Source: Mesorhizobium tianshanense
GTDB lineage: Bacteria; Pseudomonadota; Alphaproteobacteria; Rhizobiales; Rhizobiaceae
Length of the DNA: 50,073 bases
Assembly: GCF_007830515.1 (NCBI RefSeq)
Contig: NZ_VLKT01000051.1
Coordinates: 1 to 50,073, forward strand
Direction of reading: 5' to 3'
Shown in pieces: positions 9,283 to 16,585 of this stretch. The position numbers were made by a program, and so were the translations under genes. The notes beneath the pieces are model-generated. The model searched no databases and was not told the DNA's origin. It worked only from the letters and a program-made list of their open reading frames with translations. How positions within the stretch are numbered: the stretch's first letter is position 1; each line of letters starts with the position of its first letter.

Positions 9283-10140
9283 ATGAACATCGCGCCGCCC
9301 CCAGAACGCGATCAGACCGGCTCGCAGAGCGTCGACCGAGCCCTGAGCCTTCTTTCGATGGTCGGCCGGCACGCCGACCGCGGTGTTTCGCTCTCCGACA
9401 TCGTCGAAGAGAGCAGGCTGAACAAGCCCACGACGCGCCGCCTGCTCCTGGCGCTGATGCGCGCGGGAATGGTCGAGCAGGATGAGACGACACGGCGCTA
9501 CTATCTCGGCGAGGAGGCCTACGTGCTGGGCAGCCTCGCCTCGCGCCGTTTCGGCCTGCTACAGGTCTCGATGGAAAGCCTGCTGCGCCTTTCGAAGAAG
9601 ACCGAGGATTCGAGCTTCCTCTCGGTTCGCCGCGACACATTCTCAGTCTGCCTCTATCGCGAGGAAGGGACATACCCGGTCAGGACCCACGCGCTACAGG
9701 CCGGCTTCGAGCATCCTCTGGGCGTCGGCGCCGGCTCGCTAGCCATGCTCGCGGCGCTCCCCGACGAGGAAGTGGAAGGGGTGCTGGCCGCCAACGACGC
9801 GGTGCTGAAATCGGACTACCCAATGCTCCCGGCCGAACAGATCCGGCGCGACGTTGAAGCGACGCGCACCAACGGCTATTCGCTCAATCCTGGCCGGATC
9901 GTCGCCAATTCTTGGGGGGTAGGGGTTGTGCTTCGCAGCGCGGACGGCCGGCCGGTGGGCGCATTGTCGATCGCCGCGATCGACAGCCGAATGCAGCCGG
10001 CAAGACAGTTCGAACTCGCTGGATATCTCACGCAAGAGGCAAAGCGCGTCGAGGAGCGGCTCGCCCAGATGTTCACCTCGCGTGCACTCATGCGCGAGCA
10101 CCAGCCCATAAAAACCCATGCGAGGAGAGCGCCTCGATGA
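9283..10140 (+). CDS. IclR family transcriptional regulator (285 aa)
   Basis: A probable local regulator of the TRAP and catabolic operon. The N-terminal winged helix-turn-helix is recognisable from SQSVDRALSLLSMVGRHADR through SLSDIVEESRLNKPTTRRLL (about residues 10-75). The C-terminal effector-binding domain has the IclR landmarks YLGEEAYVLG and HPLGVGAGSLAMLAALP and ends with ESRMQ-like segments before the last helix. I chose the ATG at 9283, 2 bp after the SDR stop; the open frame extends further upstream only as an out-of-frame shadow of the SDR gene. Its stop overlaps the start of the thiolase remnant as ATGA. The palindrome at 5219-5233 is a possible operator. Confidence 0.9.
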   Translation: MNIAPPPERDQTGSQSVDRALSLLSMVGRHADRGVSLSDIVEESRLNKPTTRRLLLALMRAGMVEQDETTRRYYLGEEAYVLGSLASRRFGLLQVSMESLLRLSKKTEDSSFLSVRRDTFSVCLYREEGTYPVRTHALQAGFEHPLGVGAGSLAMLAALPDEEVEGVLAANDAVLKSDYPMLPAEQIRRDVEATRTNGYSLNPGRIVANSWGVGVVLRSADGRPVGALSIAAIDSRMQPARQFELAGYLTQEAKRVEERLAQMFTSRALMREHQPIKTHARRAPR

Positions 10141-10226
10141 CAAAAGCTCAGATCGTCGGATGGGCGCATTCCCCGTTCGGGAAGTCGGAATTGGAAAACA
10201 CCGAGCAGGCGGAGCGCGCGAAGTGA
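10137..10226 (+). pseudogene. Thiolase stump (29 codons) fused to unrelated tail
   Basis: An ORF of 29 codons overlaps the IclR stop as ATGA. Its first 16 residues, MTKAQIVGWAHSPFGK, are a typical N-terminus of acetyl-CoA acetyltransferase/thiolase-like proteins from catabolic operons. After this the sequence runs SELENTEQAERAK and stops, with none of the 350 or more residues a thiolase needs. The stop overlaps the next start (TGATG), so the tail may come from the C-terminal end of whatever gene once preceded the ligase. The simplest reading is an internal deletion that joined the head of a thiolase gene to the tail of a later gene and kept the frame for translational coupling. Confidence 0.6.
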
Positions 10227-11854
10227 TGGCATTGGCTCCAGGTGGCGTGACGCCTTCCTCCACGCGCGTCATGAACCTCTCGCATTTTTTGACCCAGACG
10301 GCACGACGCAATCCGGACGACATTGGCTTCGTCTGGCGCGAACGGCAGTGGACATGGCGCGAGATGGATGCGCGCGTCAACGCGATGGCCGCAGCACTGC
10401 GCGACGAGTTCGGCGTGGCAAAGGGCGATCGAATCCTGGTCCAGTCGGCCAATTGCAATCAGATGTTCGAATCAATGTTCGCCTGCTTCCGGCTCGGAGC
10501 CGTCTGGGTGCCGGCGAACTACCGCCAGTCGCCGGACGAGGTCGCCTACCTCGCCAAGGCGAGCGGCGCGCGCGGCCTGATCTGCGGCGCCGGCTTCCCG
10601 GCTCATGCTGCTGCTGCCTGCCGGCAAACAGCCCCCGGAATCCGCTTCGTCCTGTCGATCGGCGAGGCCGAATTCGGCGATGATTACGACACCGTCGCCG
10701 CCCGTTTTGCCGGCCGGACCATTCCCAGCGTCGCCGTCGATCGCGACGATCCGTGCTGGTTCTTCTTCACCTCCGGCACGACCGGCCGGCCGAAGGCCGC
10801 CGTGCTCACGCATGGTCAGATGGGCTTTGTCGTCACCAACCATCTGTGCGACCTGATGCCCGCCACGACGCGCGACGACGCCTCGATCGTGGTGGCTCCG
10901 CTTTCGCATGGGGCCGGCATCCACCAACTCGTACAGGTGGCGCACGGCGCCAAGTCTATCCTCCTGCCGACCGACAAGCTCGACGTGCCGACGGTCTGGG
11001 CGCTGGTCGAAAAATGGCGGGTGACCAACGCCTTCACCGTGCCGACCATCCTCAAGATGCTCGTGGAGGACGACAGCGTCGACCGGTTCGACCATTCCTC
11101 GTTGCGCTATGTCATCTATGCCGGTGCGCCGATGTACCGCGCCGACCAGAAGCGGGCGATGGAAAAGCTGGGGCCGGTTCTGGTCCAGTACTTTGGCTTG
11201 GGCGAAGTCACCGGCAACATCACCGTCCAGCCCCCGGCCTATCATTGTGTCGAGGACGGCCCGCATGCGCGCATCGGGACCTGCGGTTTCGAGCGCACGG
11301 CCATGCAGGTCGAAATCCAGGATGACGCCGGCAATCCGGTCTCGCCGGGCGAAACCGGCGAAATTTGCGTGATCGGGCCGGCAGTCTTTGCGGGCTATTG
11401 CGACAACCCGGAAGCCAACGCTGCGGCGTTCCGCAACGGCTGGTTCCGCACCGGCGATCTGGGCCACATGGCCGAGGACGGCTTCATCTACATCACCGGC
11501 CGCTCGTCCGACATGTATATCTCCGGCGGCTCCAACATCTATCCGCGTGAGATCGAGGAGAAGATCCTGCTCCATCCCGACATCAGCGAAGCCGCCGTTC
11601 TCGGCGTTCCCGATCCCGTCTGGGGCGAGGTCGGCGTCGCGGTTTGCGTTGCCCGCGCCGGCGCTGTGCCCGAAACGATTGAGCTTGAGCGCTGGCTGGA
11701 GGGCAAACTCGCCCGCTACAAGATGCCCAAGCGCTTCGTGTGGTGGGAGACGATGCCCAAATCGGCCTATGGCAAGATCGCCAAGAAGCTGATCCGCGAA
11801 GAACTGGAGCGCCGCGGCGAGTTGGGCCCGTCCGAGCGCGGGCTCTCGGCATGA
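10226..11854 (+). CDS. AMP-dependent acyl-CoA synthetase/ligase (542 aa)
   Basis: An ANL-superfamily enzyme that activates a carboxylic acid with ATP and CoA to an acyl-CoA. The P-loop motif is FFFTSGTTGRPKAAVLTH (about residues 177-194). Further motifs are YFGLGEVTGNI, the hinge and core region RTGDLGHMAEDGFIYITGR, SGGSNIYPREIEEKIL, and the C-terminal catalytic lysine in PKSAYGKIAKKLI. Length is normal. The start at 10226 overlaps the preceding stop (TGATG), while an internal ATG at 10271 (MNLSHFLTQTARRNP) corresponds to the usual start of the family, so the first 15 residues may be untranslated. In this operon it probably activates the TRAP substrate or a breakdown product of it. Confidence 0.92.
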   Translation: MALAPGGVTPSSTRVMNLSHFLTQTARRNPDDIGFVWRERQWTWREMDARVNAMAAALRDEFGVAKGDRILVQSANCNQMFESMFACFRLGAVWVPANYRQSPDEVAYLAKASGARGLICGAGFPAHAAAACRQTAPGIRFVLSIGEAEFGDDYDTVAARFAGRTIPSVAVDRDDPCWFFFTSGTTGRPKAAVLTHGQMGFVVTNHLCDLMPATTRDDASIVVAPLSHGAGIHQLVQVAHGAKSILLPTDKLDVPTVWALVEKWRVTNAFTVPTILKMLVEDDSVDRFDHSSLRYVIYAGAPMYRADQKRAMEKLGPVLVQYFGLGEVTGNITVQPPAYHCVEDGPHARIGTCGFERTAMQVEIQDDAGNPVSPGETGEICVIGPAVFAGYCDNPEANAAAFRNGWFRTGDLGHMAEDGFIYITGRSSDMYISGGSNIYPREIEEKILLHPDISEAAVLGVPDPVWGEVGVAVCVARAGAVPETIELERWLEGKLARYKMPKRFVWWETMPKSAYGKIAKKLIREELERRGELGPSERGLSA

Positions 11855-11864
11855 GGAGCAGGCG

Positions 11865-12623
11865 ATGAACAGCAGCAACCAAGTCCGCGCCGTGGCGATC
11901 ACCGGCGGCGCATCCGGCATCGGCCTTGAGACCGCTCGCCTCCTGACAGAGCGCGGCTTCGAGGTCTTCCTCCTCGACCTCGCCGCGGCAACGCTGGGTT
12001 CGGCCTGCGCGGATCTCGGCCTGCCCGAGGAACGCGGCATCGTCTGCAACGTCGTCGACGAAGCGGCCGTCGAAGAGGCCATCGGCCGGATCACGGCCGC
12101 GCACATCCTCGCCGCGGTCGTGAATTCCGCCGGCATAGCGATGGACCTGCCGTCGGTCGAGACCACAGTCGAGGATTTCCGCCGCATCGTCGACGTGAAC
12201 CTCACCGGAACGTTCATCGTCTCGCGGGCTGCGGCGCGCTACTGGCTCGAACGGCAACTGCCGGGCGCGATTGTCAACATCACTTCGGTTTCGGGTCTTT
12301 GCGGCAACAAGGGCCGCAGCGCCTACGGCGCGTCGAAAGGCGGACAGAATCTGCTCACACTCGTCATGGCCAATGAGCTCGGCGTCAATGGCATCCGCGT
12401 CAACGCCGTCGCACCTGGGCCGGTCGACACGCCGTTGACTCAAGCCGTCCACACCCAGGACGTCCGCCGGCAGTGGTTGGACCGCGTGCCGCAGCGCCGC
12501 TACGGCACGCCGCGCGAGATCGCAGGAGCGGTGGCTTTCCTGATTTCCGACGACGCCAGTTACGTCAACGGTCAGATTCTCGCCGTCGACGGCGGCTTCA
12601 TCCATGCCGGCCTCGCGGCCTGA
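11865..12623 (+). CDS. SDR family oxidoreductase (252 aa)
   Basis: A second short-chain dehydrogenase in the same operon. The coenzyme loop is the canonical TGGASGIG at about residues 9-16, with D38 in the position that favours NAD. VNSAGIA corresponds to the NNAG motif. The catalytic Ser is in ITSVSGLCG, and Tyr and Lys are in AYGASKGG. The C-terminus VNGQILAVDGGF is typical of FabG-like SDRs. It could oxidise a 3-hydroxyacyl-CoA made after the ligase step, a role that would normally feed a thiolase, which is the gene that is missing here. The ATG has GAGGAGCAGG just upstream. Confidence 0.93.
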   Translation: MNSSNQVRAVAITGGASGIGLETARLLTERGFEVFLLDLAAATLGSACADLGLPEERGIVCNVVDEAAVEEAIGRITAAHILAAVVNSAGIAMDLPSVETTVEDFRRIVDVNLTGTFIVSRAAARYWLERQLPGAIVNITSVSGLCGNKGRSAYGASKGGQNLLTLVMANELGVNGIRVNAVAPGPVDTPLTQAVHTQDVRRQWLDRVPQRRYGTPREIAGAVAFLISDDASYVNGQILAVDGGFIHAGLAA

Positions 12624-12624
12624 G

Positions 12625-13479
12625 ATGGTTCCGTTGCGCGGCATCCGCCATCCCGGCCCGATTGCGGCGGAACGGTTTACAGCGATGCCCTGCGCGGCAC
12701 AGCCGCTGACGTTGCGGCTCGAACCCGGCCGCTCCATCAACGAGGCCGTGGCCCAGGCCTTCGCGGACGCCGGGTTCAGCGGCGGCTATATCCGCCTGCG
12801 CAACGCGCGGGTTGACCCAATGCGCTACGTCATCCCCGCCGCGTCTCCCCACGGCACGCATGCTGCGTGGTACAGCGACACATTCGCACCGGAGGGCATA
12901 ACGGTCATCGAGGATGCGGGCCTCGTCGCCGGCCGGCGCGACGACGGGCCCTTTCTTCATAGCCATGGCATCTGGCGTACCCCAGACGGCGTGCGCCGCA
13001 TGGGGCATCTCCTGCCGCTCGATTCGAAATTGGCGGAGCCGGTCGAGGTTACCGCTTGGGGCATTGCGGGCGCGCTGTTCGACGTGCGCGACGATGCCGA
13101 GACGAATTTTCGTCTTTTCGTGCCGGTCAAAGCTCCGGTCCTGGGTGAGCGCCGCGGCCGCCGAGCAGCCATCTGCACGGTAAAGCCCAACCAGGATATC
13201 GGCCAGGCGATCGAAGCCGTTTGCCGACGGCACGGCTTTGACCATGCCTCGATCCAGGGCATCGGCAGCCTGGTCGGCGCGGATTTCGACAACGGCTCGA
13301 CCGTCTCGTCTTACGCGACCGAAGTTTTCGTCACGGGCGGTGCTGTCCGCTCGCGACGTTGCACGCTCGACATCGCGCTGGTCGGCATGGACGGTACGAT
13401 AAGCGCAGGCCGCCTTCGCCGCAGCGCCAACCCCGTCTGCGTGACGTTCGAACTGCTGGTTGTCGCATCCGATAGCTGA
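12625..13479 (+). CDS. Tandem PPC/DUF296-type protein (284 aa)
   Basis: The product looks like two copies of the PPC (DUF296) fold joined together. The first half has GGYIRLRNARVDPMRYVIPA and GPFLHSHGIWRTPDG. The second has a clear PPC pattern in NQDIGQAIEAVCRRHGFDHA, SIQGIGSLVGADF and FELLVVASDS. Single PPC domains of about 130 residues occur in bacteria and, fused to AT-hooks, in plants; they trimerise, and the bacterial function is not settled. His residues in HSHGIW could bind a metal, but that is inference. Its start lies 1 bp after the SDR stop; an ATG at 12604 inside the SDR gene is an alternative. It is the last gene of the TRAP operon, so a role in the same catabolism is likely. Confidence 0.75.
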   Translation: MVPLRGIRHPGPIAAERFTAMPCAAQPLTLRLEPGRSINEAVAQAFADAGFSGGYIRLRNARVDPMRYVIPAASPHGTHAAWYSDTFAPEGITVIEDAGLVAGRRDDGPFLHSHGIWRTPDGVRRMGHLLPLDSKLAEPVEVTAWGIAGALFDVRDDAETNFRLFVPVKAPVLGERRGRRAAICTVKPNQDIGQAIEAVCRRHGFDHASIQGIGSLVGADFDNGSTVSSYATEVFVTGGAVRSRRCTLDIALVGMDGTISAGRLRRSANPVCVTFELLVVASDS

Positions 13480-13521
13480 GGATGCCAACCACGCTGCGCG
13501 CCGGTTCCTGTCGAACCTTGA

Positions 13522-13552
13522 CGTGACTGCCGATCACGGGTGCGCGTTTTTT
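13522..13552 (+). terminator. Possible weak terminator between convergent genes
   Basis: A 5-bp stem CGTGA / TCACG (13522-13538) is followed 8 nt later by six T residues at 13547-13552. The position between convergent genes fits a terminator, but the stem is short and distant from the T-run. Confidence 0.3.
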
Positions 13553-13596
13553 AATGGACGCAATAGGCGGCTTCGTCGGCACTGCTGAAGTTCGAC

Positions 13597-14106
13597 CTAT
13601 CTTTGTGCTGCGGCAATCGAGGCGGCAATCGCGGCAATCGATCGGAACAAGACGAGCGGATCGTCCTTGGACGGAACGAAGCCACGCCGGTGCCAGAAGG
13701 CAGCGGCTTCGTCGTCAACGGCGTTGACCATCAGTGCGCGACCGCCCACGAGCCCAGCCGCAGCTACGCAGCGCTCAAGAGCGTGTTTGACCAGACCTGT
13801 TCCAATCCCGCGACCCACCCAACCGATGTCGGTTGCAAGTTGCCCGAGCAGCAGGCACGGCACCGGATCGGGCGGTTGACCGGTGCGGATAGAGCGAGGG
13901 AGCACGTTTGGAACGACGGCGGTCGGCGCGAGACCATAATAGCCAACGACGCGTCCGGCATCATGTACGACCAAGACGGCGGTGAAACCCTTCTCCTGAT
14001 TGGTGAGCGCGCGGGTCTTGAGCCAATGGTCGAGAGTTGGCGTGCCGCAGGTAAACTCGGAAACATCATGGGCCGCGGTGAGAGGCTCGGGAGCCGAGAG
14101 GACCAC
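13597..14106 (-). CDS. tacT: GNAT-family acetyltransferase toxin, TacT-like (169 aa)
   Basis: Members of this toxin family transfer acetyl groups from acetyl-CoA to the amino acid on charged tRNAs and so block translation. The GNAT fold is recognisable from the acetyl-CoA pyrophosphate loop in GWVGRGIGTGLVKHALERC (about residues 95-113). The typical toxin N-terminus DVSEFTCGTPTLDHWLKTRA is present, as is the C-terminal FWHRRGFVPSKDDPLVLF. The start is a GTG placed 3 nt after the antitoxin stop codon. The arrangement of an RHH/DUF1778 antitoxin upstream of a GNAT toxin is the standard TacAT (AtaRT) order. The pair lies between two metabolic modules in opposite orientations, as expected for a mobile addiction cassette. 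Confidence 0.9.
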   Translation of the reverse strand: MVLSAPEPLTAAHDVSEFTCGTPTLDHWLKTRALTNQEKGFTAVLVVHDAGRVVGYYGLAPTAVVPNVLPRSIRTGQPPDPVPCLLLGQLATDIGWVGRGIGTGLVKHALERCVAAAGLVGGRALMVNAVDDEAAAFWHRRGFVPSKDDPLVLFRSIAAIAASIAAAQR

Positions 14107-14109
14107 GGC

Positions 14110-14409
14110 TCAGCGCTTTGCGATGTAGCCTGGCTCCCACGGGGAGGGGCGCTTTGCCAACTCCACCATCTCCGGCACCGGGCTTGCAGGCCCGGACAAA
14201 GCCGCCATGAACTCCGAGAAGCCATCTGGGCTCATGCGGATGAGCCGGTTTTCCATCAGGACATCCTCGGCGGCGCGAACGGCAGCCTCACGCACGAAGT
14301 CCGTGCGGGATCGGCCGCGCAGGCCCGCAGCGCGATCGATCATCGCGACGTCGGCCTCGGGAAGGCGCATTGAAATCGGGTGCTCTTTGCGTTCAGCCTT
14401 ATTGGTCAT
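14110..14409 (-). CDS. tacA: DUF1778 ribbon-helix-helix antitoxin, TacA-like (99 aa)
   Basis: The N-terminal ribbon-helix-helix DNA-binding domain reads KEHPISMRLPEADVAMIDRA and continues with GRSRTDFVREAAVRAAEDVL (about residues 8-55). The C-terminal part (after FSEFMAAL) is the flexible toxin-neutralising tail. The antitoxin binds the GNAT toxin and represses its own promoter. I chose the ATG at 14409 because it is preceded by AGGAG and starts just before the RHH; an open frame extends to 14523 but carries no conserved residues. The 14439-14461 inverted repeat upstream is the likely autoregulatory operator. Confidence 0.92.
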   Translation of the reverse strand: MTNKAERKEHPISMRLPEADVAMIDRAAGLRGRSRTDFVREAAVRAAEDVLMENRLIRMSPDGFSEFMAALSGPASPVPEMVELAKRPSPWEPGYIAKR

Positions 14410-14438
14410 CTTTTTCTCCTGTGCGGAAAAATAGATGA

Positions 14439-14461
14439 GTGTAGCGCAAATTACAATACAC
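14439..14461 (-). promoter_or_regulatory. Candidate TacA operator
   Basis: An inverted repeat, GTGTA at 14439-14443 and TACAC at 14457-14461, lies in AT-rich DNA about 30 bp upstream of the antitoxin start. RHH antitoxins autoregulate from such sites; the assignment is by position. Confidence 0.4.
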
Positions 14462-14645
14462 AAATGGACCAGGTAACGGGGTTGCGGCCGTCGAGAGGGC
14501 GGCGCGGCGAAAACCAGTCCCATTCATTCATGGTGATTGCCTTGTGGTCGAACTGGCGTTCTCCCGTGGGATTGCCGCACGACGTTCCAAGGCAATGCTC
14601 AGCGTTGACCGTCGATCAATCCGAAATTTCGGTCTCGTGGCCTGC

Positions 14646-15629
14646 TCAGAGCGGTTTCCGGATCCATTTTGCCAGGACGCCAACGACGCCTTCCCGGAAC
14701 AACAGCACCGCGACGACGAAGATGATGCCCTGGCCGATCGTGACCCAGTCGCCAAATGTCGCGAGGTAGTTCTGCATCGTGACGATGACTGCCGCGCCGA
14801 CAATCGGTCCGAACACCGTGCCCATGCCCCCCAGGAGCGTCATCAGCACGACCTCGCCGGACATGGTCCAGTAGACGTCGGTAAGCGACGCCAGCTGGAA
14901 CACGATCGCCTTGGTTGCGCCGGCGACGCCGGCGAGCGCGGCCGACAGCACGAATACGGCGAGCTTGTAGCGGTTGACCCGATAGCCCAGCGAGATCGCG
15001 CGGGGCTCGTTCTCGCGGATCGCCTTCAACACCTGCCCAAACGGCGAATGGATGATCCGGTAGATCAGCAATATGCCGGCAAAGAAGATGGCGAGCACGA
15101 AGAAATAGAGCACTTCGCTTGAGCGCAGGTCGATCAGCCCGAACAGATAGCCGCGCGGCACGGCCTGGATGCCGTCCTCGCCGCCGGTAAACGCCGCCTG
15201 CAGCGAGAAGAAATAGACCATCTGCGCAAAAGCCAGCGTCACCATGGCAAAATAGATGCCGTGGCGGCGGATGGCGAGCGAGCCGATGGCGAGACCGAGC
15301 ACGGCTGCCACCAGCGTGCCCGCGACAATGGCGAGTTCAGGCGTCAAACCCCACACCTTTGCCGCATGGGCCGAGACATAGCTCGCCATGCCGAAATAGG
15401 CAGCGTGGCCGAAGGACAGGAGCCCGCCAAAGCCGAGCAACAGGTTGAAGGCGCAGGCAAACAGCGCAAAGCACAGCACCTTCATGACAAATACCGGATA
15501 AAGCAGAAATGGCGCGGCAATGAGGAAGATGAGCAGCGCGGCGAAGATCGCAAGGTGATGGCGTGGCATGCCGGCGGTGCCAACGGACGTGATGGCGGCA
15601 ATGGCGATTGGGCTGGTGTCGATTGCCAT
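14646..15629 (-). CDS. livM: Branched-chain amino acid-type ABC transporter permease LivM (327 aa)
   Basis: One of the two inner-membrane permeases of a Liv/HAAT-type ABC importer. About ten hydrophobic segments are visible, with the LivM hallmarks CAFNLLLGFGGLLSFGHAAY near residue 60, the cytoplasmic loop AIRENEPRAISLGYRVNRYK and the C-terminal GEVVLMTLLGGMGTVFGPIV. The start ATG at 15629 overlaps the stop of livH (TGATG), which fixes the start although the frame stays open for 136 more codons. It is the last gene of the five-gene minus-strand operon. This transporter family also takes up aromatic acids, amides and urea, so the substrate may not be an amino acid. Confidence 0.94.
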   Translation of the reverse strand: MAIDTSPIAIAAITSVGTAGMPRHHLAIFAALLIFLIAAPFLLYPVFVMKVLCFALFACAFNLLLGFGGLLSFGHAAYFGMASYVSAHAAKVWGLTPELAIVAGTLVAAVLGLAIGSLAIRRHGIYFAMVTLAFAQMVYFFSLQAAFTGGEDGIQAVPRGYLFGLIDLRSSEVLYFFVLAIFFAGILLIYRIIHSPFGQVLKAIRENEPRAISLGYRVNRYKLAVFVLSAALAGVAGATKAIVFQLASLTDVYWTMSGEVVLMTLLGGMGTVFGPIVGAAVIVTMQNYLATFGDWVTIGQGIIFVVAVLLFREGVVGVLAKWIRKPL

Positions 15630-16516
15630 CACGCGCTCCGTCCAAACAGGCCGGCTGGCTTGACCAGCAGCACGAGCGCCATGATGACAAAGATCACCAC
15701 GGCCGAGCCTTCCGGATAGAACACGCGGGTCAGCCCCTCGATCAGACCGAGCCCGAAGCCGGTGAGGATCGAGCCCAGGATCGAGCCCATGCCGCCGATG
15801 ACGACGACGGCGAAGACGACAATGATCAGGTCTGCCCCCATGTTCGGATTGACTGCGTATATCGGCGCGGCGAGCACGCCGGCGAAACCCGCGAGAGCGA
15901 CGCCGAAACCATATGTGAGCGTGACCAGCAGCGGCACGTTGATGCCGAACGCGCCGACCATGGTCGGGTTCTCGGTCGCTGCCCTGAGATAGGCGCCAAG
16001 CCGGGTCTTTTCGATGATGAACCAGGTCGCGAGGCACACGATCAGTGAAGCCAAAATCACCCAGGCGCGCGAATTGGGCAGGTACATGAAGCCAAGATTA
16101 TGCCCGCCGGTCAGAAGCGGCGGCGGCGGGTAAGGCAGGCCGGATACGCCGAAAAACTGGCGGAAGAAGCCGACGATGATCAGCGCCAGGCCGAAAGTGA
16201 GAAGCAGCCCGTAAAGATGGTCGAGATGATAGAGCCGTCGGATCAGGACGCGCTCGAGGACGATGCCGGTGAGGCCGACGATCGGCGGGACGATGAGCAC
16301 AGCCCACCAGTAACCGACGCCGAGATAGTTGAGCAGCATCCAAGCGCCGAAGGCGCCCAGCATGTACTGCGCGCCATGCGTGAAGTTGATGATGTTCAAG
16401 AGACCGAAGATGACCGCCAGCCCAAGGCTCAGAACCGCATAGAAGGATCCGTTGATCAGCCCGAGCAGCAATTGGCCGAACAGGACTTGCGGCGGAATTC
16501 CAAGGAGTTCGAACAT
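15629..16516 (-). CDS. livH: Branched-chain amino acid-type ABC transporter permease LivH (295 aa)
   Basis: The second permease of the Liv importer. The N-terminus GLINGSFYAVLSLGLAVIFG and the following LLNIINFTHGAQYMLGAF are diagnostic for LivH. The conserved cytoplasmic loop is RAATENPTMVGAFGINV, and the C-terminal region GSILGSILTGFGLGLIEGLT is also typical. It forms a heterodimer with LivM, with which its gene overlaps by a few bases. It is separated from the binding-protein gene by a strong hairpin at 16546-16570. Confidence 0.94.
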   Translation of the reverse strand: MFELLGIPPQVLFGQLLLGLINGSFYAVLSLGLAVIFGLLNIINFTHGAQYMLGAFGAWMLLNYLGVGYWWAVLIVPPIVGLTGIVLERVLIRRLYHLDHLYGLLLTFGLALIIVGFFRQFFGVSGLPYPPPPLLTGGHNLGFMYLPNSRAWVILASLIVCLATWFIIEKTRLGAYLRAATENPTMVGAFGINVPLLVTLTYGFGVALAGFAGVLAAPIYAVNPNMGADLIIVVFAVVVIGGMGSILGSILTGFGLGLIEGLTRVFYPEGSAVVIFVIMALVLLVKPAGLFGRSA

Positions 16517-16545
16517 GGTCGCTCCAGTTGACTTGTCGACGAAAG

Positions 16546-16570
16546 GACGCGCCGAGCGGCTCGGCGCGTC
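16546..16570 (-). promoter_or_regulatory. Strong intercistronic hairpin between Liv binding protein and livH
   Basis: A perfect 11-bp stem GACGCGCCGAG / CTCGGCGCGTC with a 3-nt loop starts 15 nt after the stop of the binding-protein gene. It has no U-tract and probably protects the binding-protein part of the message and lowers expression of the permease genes. Confidence 0.65.
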
Positions 16571-16585
16571 GTTGGCGAGGTTCGC

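Noticed and set aside
10472..12217. A 581-codon minus-strand open frame opposite the ligase and SDR genes
   Set aside because: Shadow of two well-supported plus-strand genes, with no recognisable domain.
14536..14596. Inverted repeat ATTGCCTTG / CAAGGCAAT with a 43-nt spacer
   Set aside because: It was considered as the ends of a miniature element or a terminator for livM. The spacing is too long for a good hairpin and there is no target duplication, so no feature was called.
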